Of a stretch of DNA of 64,000 nt, positions 32,601 to 42,192 are shown piece by piece (positions within the stretch are counted from its first letter, which is position 1; each line of letters starts with the position of its first letter). Below the pieces are notes generated by a model. That model saw only the letters and a program-made list of their open reading frames with translations, searched no databases and had not been told where the DNA came from. The position numbers were made by a program, and so were the translations under genes. Origin of the DNA: Candidatus Geothermocultor quzhuomuensis (GTDB lineage Bacteria > Actinomycetota > Aquicultoria > Geothermocultorales > Geothermocultoraceae). The stretch lies in the NCBI GenBank assembly GCA_015711795.1, contig JACVJC010000008.1, forward strand, positions 1-64,000. The letters are read 5' to 3'.

Positions 32601-35600
32601 TATTTTTTCTAGCGAAAAAGAAGCAACATTGTCTGCAGGAACAATCTTTGAAGAAAAAGAAGCCTTCTCCCTGCCGTCAGATGCCCAGGCGGGTGTCTAC
32701 CTTTTTTTAGTTGAAGCCTTTTTTAATGGAGAGAGAGTTGCTTCAGCCGTTAATTATTTTGAAATCCCTAGCCCTAAAATCTCTCTTAAGCCTGTTCTCC
32801 CTGATTATTTTAAGGCTGGATATAATGAGGTGACTTTTGTTTTTGAAAACATTAGCCTTTGTGACCTCGATGGAGCTCATTTTTCACTTAAGCTAATTTC
32901 CCCTCAAAGGGAAACTCTTTTTGAAGAAATTAAAAGAATTTCTATTTCTCAAGGAGAGGAGAGAAAAGAGAGAGCTACCATTCCTCTTAATCAAGTTGAA
33001 CTGGGCATATACGAACTTTCGTTTTGGCTTGAAGGGCACGGGAAATGGGGAGGAAAGCTTGCCCTACCTGCTACTCTTTCTATTAACGGCAAATTTGATA
33101 AAGCTTCGTATAAGGTTCGAGAAGGAGCAAACTTTCAACTCTCCATTGTCAACACGGGGAGGTTTGAGCTTGAACCTTCTCTCTTTCTCAAGGTGCCTGA
33201 TTTGGACTGGGTTAAAAAAGAGCAATTCTCGTTTTTACCAGGTCAAAAGAAGGATTTTTCTTTTACTCTTTCTTTGCCTGAAGATTTTTGGGAGGGAAGA
33301 CACCAAACTGAGGTAACAGTCACTCAGAGCGAGAGCATTTTAACCAAAAGGTTCTCTTTTGCTATTTCTCCTCCCTCGCTCTCCCTAGAGTTAGAGAAAG
33401 AAATGTTTATTGATGGCGAGTTCCTCCCCTTAAAGATTTCAAACAATGGGGGCATTGATACAAATTATAGTTGCCGGGTTTCCCTTATTGACCGTTTTGA
33501 TGAGCTAGTGCTAGGAGATACAATTAAAGGTTTTCTACTGGCAGGCGAAACTACTACTTTAGCTTTGCTTCTTCCTGAGCACTTAGTTAGTGGCTCTTAC
33601 TACTTTGAGGCTAACTGTGTCGATTTTTATACCGGGGAAGAAAAAGTTTTGCGAAAAAATATTAAGATTGAGGGGTTGAAAGTGGATTTTTCCCTTAAAA
33701 CCGAAAAAGAATTTTATTTCAAGGACGACCCCATCAATGCCTTAATTGAAGTTATTTCAGAAAGCCACTTTGAGGATGGTCTTTTAAAGATAAGTGTAGA
33801 TAATATTGTGCCTCGGTTAAAAGCGACCTGGGAAGATTACCACTCCTTAGGAGGCATAACTGCCCTCTTAGAAAATGAGGAAAACCTCTGGATTGGCACT
33901 AAGGGCAGTGGACTCTTTAAATGGCAAAAGGAAGACAGCACTTGGCAAGTTTTCACCACATCAAACAGTGGGCTTTCTTCTAATCGAATTTATTCACTTG
34001 CTTTAGATGGAAACTCATTATGGATTGGAACCGATAAAAAACTTTGCCAATTTTTTCCAAACAGTGAGCCCTCATCTGCCTGGAAAGAGCTTGAATTTAC
34101 TGAAGTTCATGACGTTTTGGTCGACGGGGACTACCTTTGGCTAGCAACCTCTAATGGGTTAGTTAAATTTAACAAGGAGTACGGAAATTATTCCATTTAC
34201 AACACCAAGAACTCAGATTTAGAGACAAATTATGTTTGGTGTTTGGCTTCTCAAGGTAATTACATTTGGATAGGAACCAACAAAGGGCTTTACCGCATAA
34301 GCAGAAACTTTGTTGAGATGAAATTCTATGGTTCGGCTGTGACAGGGCTAAAAACCGATATAATTACTGACTTAGCAGTTGATGGGGAAAATCTCTTGGT
34401 GGCTGGGAGAAGCCTAAGTGGAGCTAGTCTTTACTGCTATAATCCTTCAACTGGCTGGGAGACGCTTTTAAATGAACCCCCTTATTATCTAGTTAATGTT
34501 TCATCTATCTCTCTTGGAGACGGGAAGATTTACGCTCTTACCAAAGAAGATACCTTGGTTGAGATTGATAAGGAAACAGGAGAGAAAAGAGGTTACTCAA
34601 TCTATCACCCTTACCAGTCGCTCAGTAACTACGAGGGGGATTGCCTTTTTTCAAAGGACAAAGTTTGGATTGGCAGCGAGTTTGGGCTTTTCAAGATGCA
34701 TCTGGCTAGTAAAAAAATAGATAAAATTACCTATCGGGGTGGAGACCTTTTAGGCGAAGTTATTAATGCCTTAAGTCTTCAGGGAAGTTCTTTGTGGATT
34801 GGCACTAACAAGGGCTTAAACCAGCTTGATTTGAAAGAAAATAACTGGAAGTCCTTTGACAAAGCTCATACTTCAGTTTCAAGCGCTTGTTACGATATAG
34901 AGATTGACCAAGATAAAATTTGGGTTAGCTCTTGGCAGGGCATCTCCATTTATAATCGGGATTCCGGTTCTTGGGAAAGGGTCTTTGCTTCTCAAGATGG
35001 TTTTTTAAGCAATGAGGTGCCTTCTCTTTCAATTACTGACAAATATGTTTGGGTTGGGACAGCTGAGGGGCTATGTCGCTTTGACAAACAAAAAGGGGAA
35101 TGGAAATCTCTCAACCTTTTTAATCTCCAATTGCCAAGTGATTATATCCGGCAGGTTGAAGCGAATGATAATGAGGTTTGGTTAATTGGTAGAGATATTT
35201 CTGAGAATTTTTTAGCTAGATATGATTTGGAGAGTGAAAGCATCAAAGTTTTTGACCGATTCTCAGCTGACGATTTAGGCAATCCGAGCGTGATTGAACT
35301 CTTTGGCGAAGAGGTTTGGGTCGGTACGGAAAAGGGACTTTTTAAGTATGATAGGAATTCAGAAACTTGGTTGCCCTTGGCTAAACCACTTCTTTCTTTT
35401 CCAGTTACTTCTATTGCTTGCTTTCAAGATGAAATTTGGGTTTTTGCCAAATATTATAGTTATAAGTCTTGGAAGTGGGAGGGCTGGTTATGTCGATATG
35501 ATAAAAAGGAAAATTCTTGGCTAGTTATTGGGAACAAAAAAGGGTTACCATCAGGCAATATCAATTCACTTTCAGTTGATGGAAGCTGTGTTTGGCTTGG

Positions 35601-38600
35601 TGGTGGCGAGGCTCTTTATCGATACAACAAAGCTAATGATAGCTGGACTTCTTTTAGTTTTTATTATCCTTATTCTTATGGTCGGCGCATTTGGTCGGTT
35701 AAGTCAAAGGAAGATGAAGTTTGGTTTGCCTTTGACTATGGAGTGGCATGCTTTGACTCTGGGCAAGAAAAGTTCAAGGTTTTTACTTACTATAATACTG
35801 GCTTAGGCGATGATTGGATATTATCTTTATCTTCTAATTTGGATATGGTTTGGGTTGGAACAAATTACGGTCTCTCTGCTTACGAGCCAATTTTAAAGAA
35901 ATGGACTTGTTATTGTGAACAAGATTTTTATCAATCGAGGATAAAGGCGGTCCTTGAGGATGGTGGTAACCTCTGGTTAGGCGAAAAAGCTTTATGGTAT
36001 TACTCTAAAAATAGCAATAAATGGGAGAAGGTTCTCCAATCAGGCCTTTCTTCAGTTTCAGCTCTTTGTCAAAGTCCTGGCTTTATTTGGGTTGGGACTG
36101 AAGGTAATGGCATTTTTTGTTATGAAAAGGAGAGTGGAAGCTGGAAGAACTTTAGTCTTTCCAATTTACCTCTTCCGTCAAATCAAATTTCCTCCCTCCT
36201 TTTTGATGGGAAGGTCTTGTGGGTTGGTACCGATCAAGGACTTTTCTGTTGGGACTTTGAGGATAACAACTGGCAAATCTTTACGAGTTCAAACTCTAGT
36301 CTTCCTTCAAGCCAAATTCTTTCCCTAAGCTCCCAAGGGGAATTAATTTTTATTGGGACAAGTAAAGGTTTAGCTGTATCCCGAAGGGAAGGGGTTTTGG
36401 AAGGGAGTAAAGATATTTTTGAAACCTTTGATGGAGAGAGAAATAAATTTCCTAATGAGACCATTAATTCTCTCCTTGGAAGCGAAGATGAAGTTTGGCT
36501 GGGAACTAATGGAGGCTTAATTAACCTTAAACTTCAAAGGACACTCATTGGTGAGAACTTCTTCTCTCAAGAGGTAAAATTAGGAAGTCCTGAAAGCACG
36601 ACAATGCCTTTAGATGCTATCTCAGCGACGGGAAAATTTTTTCTCAAAGGGGCACTGATCTCTCCAAGTGGGCAGGTTGTTAGGGGGAAAGCCTATCCTT
36701 TTTATGTTTTTGATGGAAAAATCGGGGTGATGCTGGAAAGCGAAAAAGAGTTTTATCGAGCAGGAGAAGAAGGGAAAATTCTTGGAAAAGTTATTAACTT
36801 AGGCCAAGAAACCTTTAGTGATACAAGGTTAGAAGTTTTTAAAGGAGAAGAAGTTCTATTTAACCAGGAGATCAATCTTTTTCCTAGTAGAAGTTATCCT
36901 TTCGAAGTTGAATTTGTGGCTGACAGCGATGCTTTCTTTAAAGCCGTTGTTACTCATGGAAAATTTAACTATTTTGCCCTTGAGGAGATTAAAGTAAGGA
37001 ATCCTCTAGTTGAAATGACTCTGGATGCTCCTTCTTTGGTTGGGAGAGAGCCATTTACGGTTAAAGTCAAGTTGAAAAATGTTGGGGAAATTCCTGCAAA
37101 CTTGAGGCTTTCCCTTAACAAAGAAGGAGAGTTAAGTGAAGGTGAGGAATTCTTGCTGGAAGCGGGGGCATCAAAAACTTTTTCTAAAAATTTTACCCTC
37201 TCTCGTGAGACTACGATGATTGCTCATTTGTCAGGTGATGTTGAGAAGACTCTGGAGCAAAAGATAGACTTTGGGGAAAGGGTTATTTTGAGCTTGGAAC
37301 CTGAATTAGTTTACCCGGAAGGAGAAGTTGAAATTCCTTACATTTTAAGGAATATTGGCTCCTTGGGAAGCAACCTAAGGATAACTTTCCAACTTAGAAA
37401 TTTAAGCAATGGCGAAATACTTGAGACAACCAGTGAAGCCTTTCTTTTGCCGGCTGAACAAAGTGAAGAGTTTATTTCTTTTCCCAATTTAAGAGAGGGA
37501 GATTATAAACTAAAAGCCTTTACTCCATTTGAAGAAAAAGAGGTTTCTTTTAAGGTTGTACCATTAGAAAAAATTGAAGGGAGCATTGTTCTTGGTCAAG
37601 CAAGTGGTGGAATCTTGCAATTTGTAGCAAGATTGACTAATAATAGCTTTTCTCACTTTGAAGGAAGAGTCGTTACTTCTTGTGGTTTTTATCATGAGAC
37701 AAAAGAGTTAAAACTTCGAAGTGGTGAGAGCACTGAGGCAACCTTTTCTCTCGATTTAACCAAAATAGATTCTAGTCAGAATGAGCTTAAAATCACAGTT
37801 GAAGATTTGGCTGGGAAGATAGTTTGGCATACTACTAAAGAGCTTCTTTTAACTTCTCAATTTGAAGCATTTGCTTGGACTGAGAAGGAAGATTATTTAA
37901 GTGGGGATGAGGTTAAAGGCTTTTTAAAGGTAAAAAATATTGGATTAGTAGGAGGCAAAGCTAATCTCAAGATTGAGTTTGAAGAAGATTTTCGAGACCA
38001 AAAGTCAATTTTTCTTTACCCTGAAGAGGAGAAGGAAATAAGTTTCCAATTTAAGCTCCCTTCTGATTTAGCGGAAGGGATTTATCCTTTAGTTTGCTGG
38101 GTTAATGGAACTAAAAAAGTCCTTAATCTTTCCCTTGAGGGAGTAAAAATTTCAGTTGAGAGCTATTTTGATAAGGAATTTTATCAACTAGGGGAGGAAG
38201 CATTGTTTACTATTAAGGTCATAAATCTCTCATCTCATTCAGCTAATTTAAGGGCTGAAGTGAAATATGGCTCTTACGAAGAGGAGAAGTCCTTTATTTT
38301 AAATGACCAGGCTATTTTAACTTTTAAAATTCCAGCTGAAGAAATAAATCAAAAGGTTTTTTATGGCATTTACAATGAAAGTGGGGTTGGTCTTTATTTG
38401 AATACTACATATTTTAGGATTAGGAAAGGGAAAGTAATTCTTCTTCCTGAAAAGGAAGTTTACTACCCTGGTGAAAAGGTAAAACTAAAAGTCTACTCTT
38501 GCGAGGAAGGGACTTTAACAGCTTATACACCAGTCGGTGTGGAAGAGCTTTATTTTAGCGGAGAAACCTCTTTTTCTTTTGCTTTGCCTGAAGAAGTTAA

Positions 38601-39702
38601 GAAAGGGAGTTACTTTATTGATTATCTTTTTAACGAGGAAAAAGGGAGAACATTTTTTGATGTGGAAGCCTCCTCTTTAAAGGTTAATCAATGTTTAATT
38701 AAAAAGCGAAGCGAGGGAAAAAAAGTGTATCTTTATATTGAGGTTGTTCTTTCATCTTCCAATGATGTGAGGGGAACGTTCTTGGGTTGGGTAGTTCATC
38801 CTGATGGGGAGAGGACTGGGGTGATTAAAGAAGAGATAATGCTTAAAGAGGGACTAAATTTATTCAATTTCCAAGGTGAATTTGAAAGAGAAAAGTCGGG
38901 GATTCACCGCTTTCTTTATGGGATTTATCGGAAGGAATTCCTTTTAATCGGAGGAGAGAAGCTTTTTGATCTTGAAAGAGCTACTCTCCTTTCCCTCTTA
39001 CCACGGCAGGAAGTTTATAAGGAGGGTGAAGAAGCAAAAGCTTTCGTTTCCCTTTTGAGCGAGGAAGGAGCTGAGCTAAAGATATTTTTGTCGGAGAAAG
39101 AGATTTTTCATCAAAATCTAATAGGAGAAGGTTATCAGGAGTTTGAAGTTTTACTTGGCAAGAAAGAGGGGGGAAAGCATATTCTACGAGCTCAAATTCT
39201 AGAAGGTGGAGAAGTGGTTAGCGAGAAGGCTTGCTCTTTCGTTGTCGGTGACGTGCAAATCTCTAAAGTCCTTGAAGAAAGTAAAGAGAAAGAGGCTTTA
39301 GAAGGTTTTCCTCTTTTGTCAGGTAGTAATATGGCAGACACCCCTCAGCTTGGCACCTCTCCTCCAGAAAAGCCAGTTGAGGAGAAGCTAGGGGAAGCTC
39401 CCTTTGGAAGAGATGGAGAAAGAAATGACGAAAGTTTAACCTTTGAGAGCAGAAGCTTAGTTAATAAAGAAGTGAAAAAAGGAAAGCTTTCCTCAAGGAC
39501 ACTTCTCCCGATGCAAGGGGAGAGAAAAGAAAGCCAAACTCAAGTGGAAAGAGAAAAAGTAAGAACAATTAGCGAGAGGAGACAAAAGGTAGAAAGGAGA
39601 GAGAGGAATAAGTTAAACAAACTTATCGCTCTTCTTGTTTTTGGCGGAGTAGCTATTTTTGGTTTTGGAGTTGGTGCTTATTTCTTCCGTCGAATGTGGT
39701 AA
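29617..39702 (+). CDS. Giant membrane-anchored surface protein: PLC-like zinc-binding head, GATase-like domain, CARDB/Ig-like repeats, propeller repeats, C-terminal TM
   Basis: Signal FLRFLLPLISAFLVIFLFFSS; FTLGRVIHLVQDMFVPGHT; repeated LWIGTxxGL; C-terminal LIALLVFGGVAIFGFGVGAYFFRRMW. Confidence 0.9.
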   Translation: MEEQKNKFLRFLLPLISAFLVIFLFFSSICLGFDGKDTHPEITKEAIKLEIEKQGSSGNAEFVNEVGSKEDQLNMGAFIKLGSENEDQNWHPYDADQVDLYPWAAHFYDPSKKDDPALWIVPLIGKLFGAKNALERAKELFRKAVKQYKSETFKNHSYFTLGRVIHLVQDMFVPGHTNDDCHSFLDRKEAVELYTTPPPEDRNDPEARNDLNKNNLARIFLKHFIPETVSTFYGNSWEDQFNSFFLSAAWRGHRSLSLTEEELKAKFNWKEENRLVFKWAIEEKQGDKYYVFSRGDGNKFYVSAPRSWNADDLGYDSTLKKLETLADLEPNTLYHLTIINAPLEKTFKSDWYITEMGFPVKEGNLWDIFNIKTQHWWKKNNGTFYLEDLEKVSPFTDFKNASGEEKDKTFLGQLAIKAINGATSFTAALIDFFWKVTHTINIPPDPPPPAGDHSPDDSFSVASPFFSGNETPVDNLVRLGLKKGKELFLYYKKAWESFALLNNLPPDASFKEWEEASQTARAFSETKKVIGDNALLLEAEIQATPDVAILREGYYKSTKNLLEELKEPFLLVDIDNLLEISQKILIIPTGALFGLEDSCLFRLKLEKFVERGGTIICFSQSQGTEYQVLPRGNEIVAKGYREAQSCQSRNAEIDTYAPFLSPMKGNLASTAQDGYFSLIPLGSTIYLRTSTRGGYPILFSYPLGKGRVYVTSLYSDWGLGQSQLSAQEKAIISALICYGKGEEIADFSPKEIINLSVEVKNISLYDSSQVLFFLYGPGGSLLKRLPFSLKLKPKEAKSFNFIFPALSELGLYRLNFSLLNENGDTIQPETEGTAFTVSIFKTLGEGYLKKGEEISYSISLADEMVSANSKVYFSVSLFNQGSKEREIVVKFRGEEEKIYLPASSQGSTQFSFTAPGYTCAHLLRVEFFDVKGSKLGSLSRFCYVVVPSLLLTITPEKNLYHPGEEVKTSLRARDERKVNSSIKLKIFVKNPLNEVIFSSEKEATLSAGTIFEEKEAFSLPSDAQAGVYLFLVEAFFNGERVASAVNYFEIPSPKISLKPVLPDYFKAGYNEVTFVFENISLCDLDGAHFSLKLISPQRETLFEEIKRISISQGEERKERATIPLNQVELGIYELSFWLEGHGKWGGKLALPATLSINGKFDKASYKVREGANFQLSIVNTGRFELEPSLFLKVPDLDWVKKEQFSFLPGQKKDFSFTLSLPEDFWEGRHQTEVTVTQSESILTKRFSFAISPPSLSLELEKEMFIDGEFLPLKISNNGGIDTNYSCRVSLIDRFDELVLGDTIKGFLLAGETTTLALLLPEHLVSGSYYFEANCVDFYTGEEKVLRKNIKIEGLKVDFSLKTEKEFYFKDDPINALIEVISESHFEDGLLKISVDNIVPRLKATWEDYHSLGGITALLENEENLWIGTKGSGLFKWQKEDSTWQVFTTSNSGLSSNRIYSLALDGNSLWIGTDKKLCQFFPNSEPSSAWKELEFTEVHDVLVDGDYLWLATSNGLVKFNKEYGNYSIYNTKNSDLETNYVWCLASQGNYIWIGTNKGLYRISRNFVEMKFYGSAVTGLKTDIITDLAVDGENLLVAGRSLSGASLYCYNPSTGWETLLNEPPYYLVNVSSISLGDGKIYALTKEDTLVEIDKETGEKRGYSIYHPYQSLSNYEGDCLFSKDKVWIGSEFGLFKMHLASKKIDKITYRGGDLLGEVINALSLQGSSLWIGTNKGLNQLDLKENNWKSFDKAHTSVSSACYDIEIDQDKIWVSSWQGISIYNRDSGSWERVFASQDGFLSNEVPSLSITDKYVWVGTAEGLCRFDKQKGEWKSLNLFNLQLPSDYIRQVEANDNEVWLIGRDISENFLARYDLESESIKVFDRFSADDLGNPSVIELFGEEVWVGTEKGLFKYDRNSETWLPLAKPLLSFPVTSIACFQDEIWVFAKYYSYKSWKWEGWLCRYDKKENSWLVIGNKKGLPSGNINSLSVDGSCVWLGGGEALYRYNKANDSWTSFSFYYPYSYGRRIWSVKSKEDEVWFAFDYGVACFDSGQEKFKVFTYYNTGLGDDWILSLSSNLDMVWVGTNYGLSAYEPILKKWTCYCEQDFYQSRIKAVLEDGGNLWLGEKALWYYSKNSNKWEKVLQSGLSSVSALCQSPGFIWVGTEGNGIFCYEKESGSWKNFSLSNLPLPSNQISSLLFDGKVLWVGTDQGLFCWDFEDNNWQIFTSSNSSLPSSQILSLSSQGELIFIGTSKGLAVSRREGVLEGSKDIFETFDGERNKFPNETINSLLGSEDEVWLGTNGGLINLKLQRTLIGENFFSQEVKLGSPESTTMPLDAISATGKFFLKGALISPSGQVVRGKAYPFYVFDGKIGVMLESEKEFYRAGEEGKILGKVINLGQETFSDTRLEVFKGEEVLFNQEINLFPSRSYPFEVEFVADSDAFFKAVVTHGKFNYFALEEIKVRNPLVEMTLDAPSLVGREPFTVKVKLKNVGEIPANLRLSLNKEGELSEGEEFLLEAGASKTFSKNFTLSRETTMIAHLSGDVEKTLEQKIDFGERVILSLEPELVYPEGEVEIPYILRNIGSLGSNLRITFQLRNLSNGEILETTSEAFLLPAEQSEEFISFPNLREGDYKLKAFTPFEEKEVSFKVVPLEKIEGSIVLGQASGGILQFVARLTNNSFSHFEGRVVTSCGFYHETKELKLRSGESTEATFSLDLTKIDSSQNELKITVEDLAGKIVWHTTKELLLTSQFEAFAWTEKEDYLSGDEVKGFLKVKNIGLVGGKANLKIEFEEDFRDQKSIFLYPEEEKEISFQFKLPSDLAEGIYPLVCWVNGTKKVLNLSLEGVKISVESYFDKEFYQLGEEALFTIKVINLSSHSANLRAEVKYGSYEEEKSFILNDQAILTFKIPAEEINQKVFYGIYNESGVGLYLNTTYFRIRKGKVILLPEKEVYYPGEKVKLKVYSCEEGTLTAYTPVGVEELYFSGETSFSFALPEEVKKGSYFIDYLFNEEKGRTFFDVEASSLKVNQCLIKKRSEGKKVYLYIEVVLSSSNDVRGTFLGWVVHPDGERTGVIKEEIMLKEGLNLFNFQGEFEREKSGIHRFLYGIYRKEFLLIGGEKLFDLERATLLSLLPRQEVYKEGEEAKAFVSLLSEEGAELKIFLSEKEIFHQNLIGEGYQEFEVLLGKKEGGKHILRAQILEGGEVVSEKACSFVVGDVQISKVLEESKEKEALEGFPLLSGSNMADTPQLGTSPPEKPVEEKLGEAPFGRDGERNDESLTFESRSLVNKEVKKGKLSSRTLLPMQGERKESQTQVEREKVRTISERRQKVERRERNKLNKLIALLVFGGVAIFGFGVGAYFFRRMW
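33840..36540 (+). repeat. Protein-level tandem propeller blades (Reg_prop-like), about 21 copies
   Basis: Repeated [LIV]W[IVL]G[TS]xxGLx[RKC][FYW] motif. Confidence 0.85.
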
Positions 39703-39749
39703 GAGTTTGATGCCTGTCTTTTCCATTCATCCTTAAGGGGGGAGGAATA

Positions 39750-40175
39750 GTGGTAAATAAAGTAAAGATTAGAAAAATTGTGGGAATAACACTTGCCATT
39801 TGGGGTACAGGGGTATTCTTAGAGAAATTGTTCAATTTTGTTTTGAATGGGCTTCTTTTTCCATTTTATAGTAGAGGGATAGAAGGTAGACTTTTTGTTT
39901 CTAACTTTGAGTATCAGCTCCAGGAATTCCCTTCAGCTGCGATAAGGTTTGCTTATTTATTAGTCATAGCTTATTTAATTTATCCTTCAAAGCTTGAGCA
40001 ATATACAAAAATACTCAAAGGATTGTTTTTATCTCTTTCTCTTTTTGGCCTTGGCGTAACTTTCTTTACTCTAATTACCAGTGGTCCTCCTGGAATTCTT
40101 TTTACATTGCCATTTTTCCCTTTAGGGGTGTTGGCTCTTTTAGGGTTTGAAAAAGCAAGAAAAGAAGAAAAGTAA
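39750..40175 (+). CDS. Hypothetical multi-pass membrane protein
   Basis: Several hydrophobic segments; RBS ggggggagg. Confidence 0.6.
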   Translation: MVNKVKIRKIVGITLAIWGTGVFLEKLFNFVLNGLLFPFYSRGIEGRLFVSNFEYQLQEFPSAAIRFAYLLVIAYLIYPSKLEQYTKILKGLFLSLSLFGLGVTFFTLITSGPPGILFTLPFFPLGVLALLGFEKARKEEK

Positions 40176-40625
40176 AGAATTATAGCCTTTGATGTTACTT
40201 AATACTATTTATTGCTAATAAGGGAACTAATGGTATTCAAATCTAGTGAAGTGCGGAAATAACTCCTCAAGTGCGGAATTTGCACCTCCAGTTGAGAGAC
40301 ATCCTCTTGAAAATTCTTTCTCAAATTCTTAAGAATATTGGAATATTACAGTTCGATATGGTTAATTAGAGAAGGTTTAAATGAACTCAGGGTCAATAGC
40401 TTAGTGCGGAGCTTAGCATTAAGGAAAAGCTGAATCCTCTTTATGGCAGTTTTAATCCTGCTTTCTCTTTCTGGCCATTTTCTCAGTTACTATGGGCTAT
40501 ATCCAATTTTTAAAGATAAACTTAATTGCTTAGTTAAGGAAGTAATGCTAATTTCCCCAGACTAGCTGGGGTTATATGGCAATGATAAATTTGCTATCTC
40601 ATTCTAATGACAAAAACTATAGCAG

Positions 40626-41105
40626 CTAGATGAACAAGGTGAAATCAGAATCGGCAGCTTGCTGAACAAAGAAGGCTGCTCCGACTACGTCTTTAACTTC
40701 ATCGATTAAGCTTTCTCTTGGGATTTCCATAACATCCATGCTTGTTTGGCAGGCATAGAGGTTGACACCAAGGTCAATAGCTATTTGGCGGAATTCTTGC
40801 AGAGATAAGACATTTTTAGCCTTCATCATCTTTTTGAACATCCAGCGGCCAATACCACCAAAGTTCATTTTTGATGGGGTAGCCCGGTTGATGTCTCCTC
40901 CATACATTAAGCCAAGCATTTTACCGAAGAGACTTTTACCTGTTCGTATGTTTTTCTTGAGAGCCCTCAAGCCCCAAAAAGTGAAAAAGAGTGATACTTC
41001 CATTCCTGAAGCTGCCGCAGTAGTAGCGAGGATAAAAGCTGCTGTTAGCTTGTCCATATCGCCACTGAAAACGACCATTGAGATTTTTTTCTTTTTTTCA
41101 TTCAT
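40626..41105 (-). CDS. DsrE/DsrF/DrsH-like family protein
   Basis: SMVVFSGDMDKLTAAFILATTAAASGMEVSLFFTFWGLRAL...GVNLYACQTSMDVM. Confidence 0.85.
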   Translation of the reverse strand: MNEKKKKISMVVFSGDMDKLTAAFILATTAAASGMEVSLFFTFWGLRALKKNIRTGKSLFGKMLGLMYGGDINRATPSKMNFGGIGRWMFKKMMKAKNVLSLQEFRQIAIDLGVNLYACQTSMDVMEIPRESLIDEVKDVVGAAFFVQQAADSDFTLFI

Positions 41106-41484
41106 TTTATTTCCCCCTTCTATTGGTTTTTTAATTTTTTCTATTTTATTCCTCTATTTCCTGCAACATTTGCATCATTTGGGAACTTTTAAGCCCGTTT
41201 TTGTAGATTTTTATCTTATCTCGGAATTGTTTGAGTTTGTCCTTGGAGAACTTCTGCTAAAGCTTCAGTAATTTCAAAAATTTCCCTATTGTATCCTCGA
41301 TTCCTGTTAAAAAACATAATTGGACTGCGATATTCTCAAATTCTTAAGAACATTGGAACATCCAAGCCTGTTAGGATATTCGATTCTTTCAATTATACCC
41401 ATTTTTGGTACCATCTTTGATACGACCATTGATATGAAACTCACTGATTTGTGGATTACCTTGCAATTTGCAAAAAGGAACGCC

Positions 41485-42192
41485 TTAAAACAAGGTGGGT
41501 TGTTCGAAGGCTCCGTGGGTTGTCTTAACTTTATTGGAGTAGATATGGGCTTGGCGGACTGGTTCGGGTAGTCGGTAGCCAATCGAGCAGGAAAGAGCAA
41601 TTCCAACTGCGGTATCGAGGTCAACTTTATGACCAACTGAAACAAAAATGGGCTCAACATTTTCTTTTGTTCTCACAACTGCACCAATTTCTTTTCCATC
41701 TTTTAAGATTGGAGAAAGAGAACCTCTCTTGTTTCCAGGCATTTTCCACTCCCCCGTTAGGCTGGTTTTAGCCACGCCAATAGTTGTTTTATCGAGCAAA
41801 ATTCCCATATGGCTAGCAATACCTATGCCTCGCGGATGGGAAATACCATGGCCATCGAACATAACCAAGTCAGGCTCATTTTCTATTTTTTCAAAGGCTT
41901 CAATGAGGGAAGGACCTTCTCGGAAAACCAAAAGCCCAGGAACATAAGGGAAAGAAGCTTCTTTGACTGCCCATTTTTCTTCAATTACTTTTAGCTCAGG
42001 GTAGGTCAGGATTAGGACCACTCCGTAAACTAAGTTTTCTTGCTTGGAGTAAGAGACATCAGCTCCGGCAATCTTCTTTACCCCTGATAGCTTAAAGCTG
42101 CTGTCAAAAATAATTTTATCCCTAAGAGCCTTTTGAACCCTAATCGCTTCTTGAGGAGAAATATCCCAACTGTGAAGAGATAATATTTTCAT
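41485..42192 (-). CDS. nfi: Endonuclease V
   Basis: IAGADVSYS, PYVPGLLVFREGPSLIEAFEKI, DLVMFDGHGISHPRGIGIASHMGILLDKTTIGVAKT. Confidence 0.95.
   Translation of the reverse strand: MKILSLHSWDISPQEAIRVQKALRDKIIFDSSFKLSGVKKIAGADVSYSKQENLVYGVVLILTYPELKVIEEKWAVKEASFPYVPGLLVFREGPSLIEAFEKIENEPDLVMFDGHGISHPRGIGIASHMGILLDKTTIGVAKTSLTGEWKMPGNKRGSLSPILKDGKEIGAVVRTKENVEPIFVSVGHKVDLDTAVGIALSCSIGYRLPEPVRQAHIYSNKVKTTHGAFEQPTLF

Noticed and set aside
33840-36540. Possible CRISPR or tandem DNA repeat
   Set aside because: Periodicity is at protein level (propeller blades); DNA repeats are degenerate and within a single open reading frame
40762-41271. 169-aa plus-strand ORF
   Set aside because: Antisense to the DsrE-like gene; composition reflects the reverse complement of a conserved CDS
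41320-41571. 83-aa plus-strand ORF beginning DILKFLRTLEHP
   Set aside because: Starts in a repeat remnant of the HTH gene and runs antisense into endonuclease V; not a real gene
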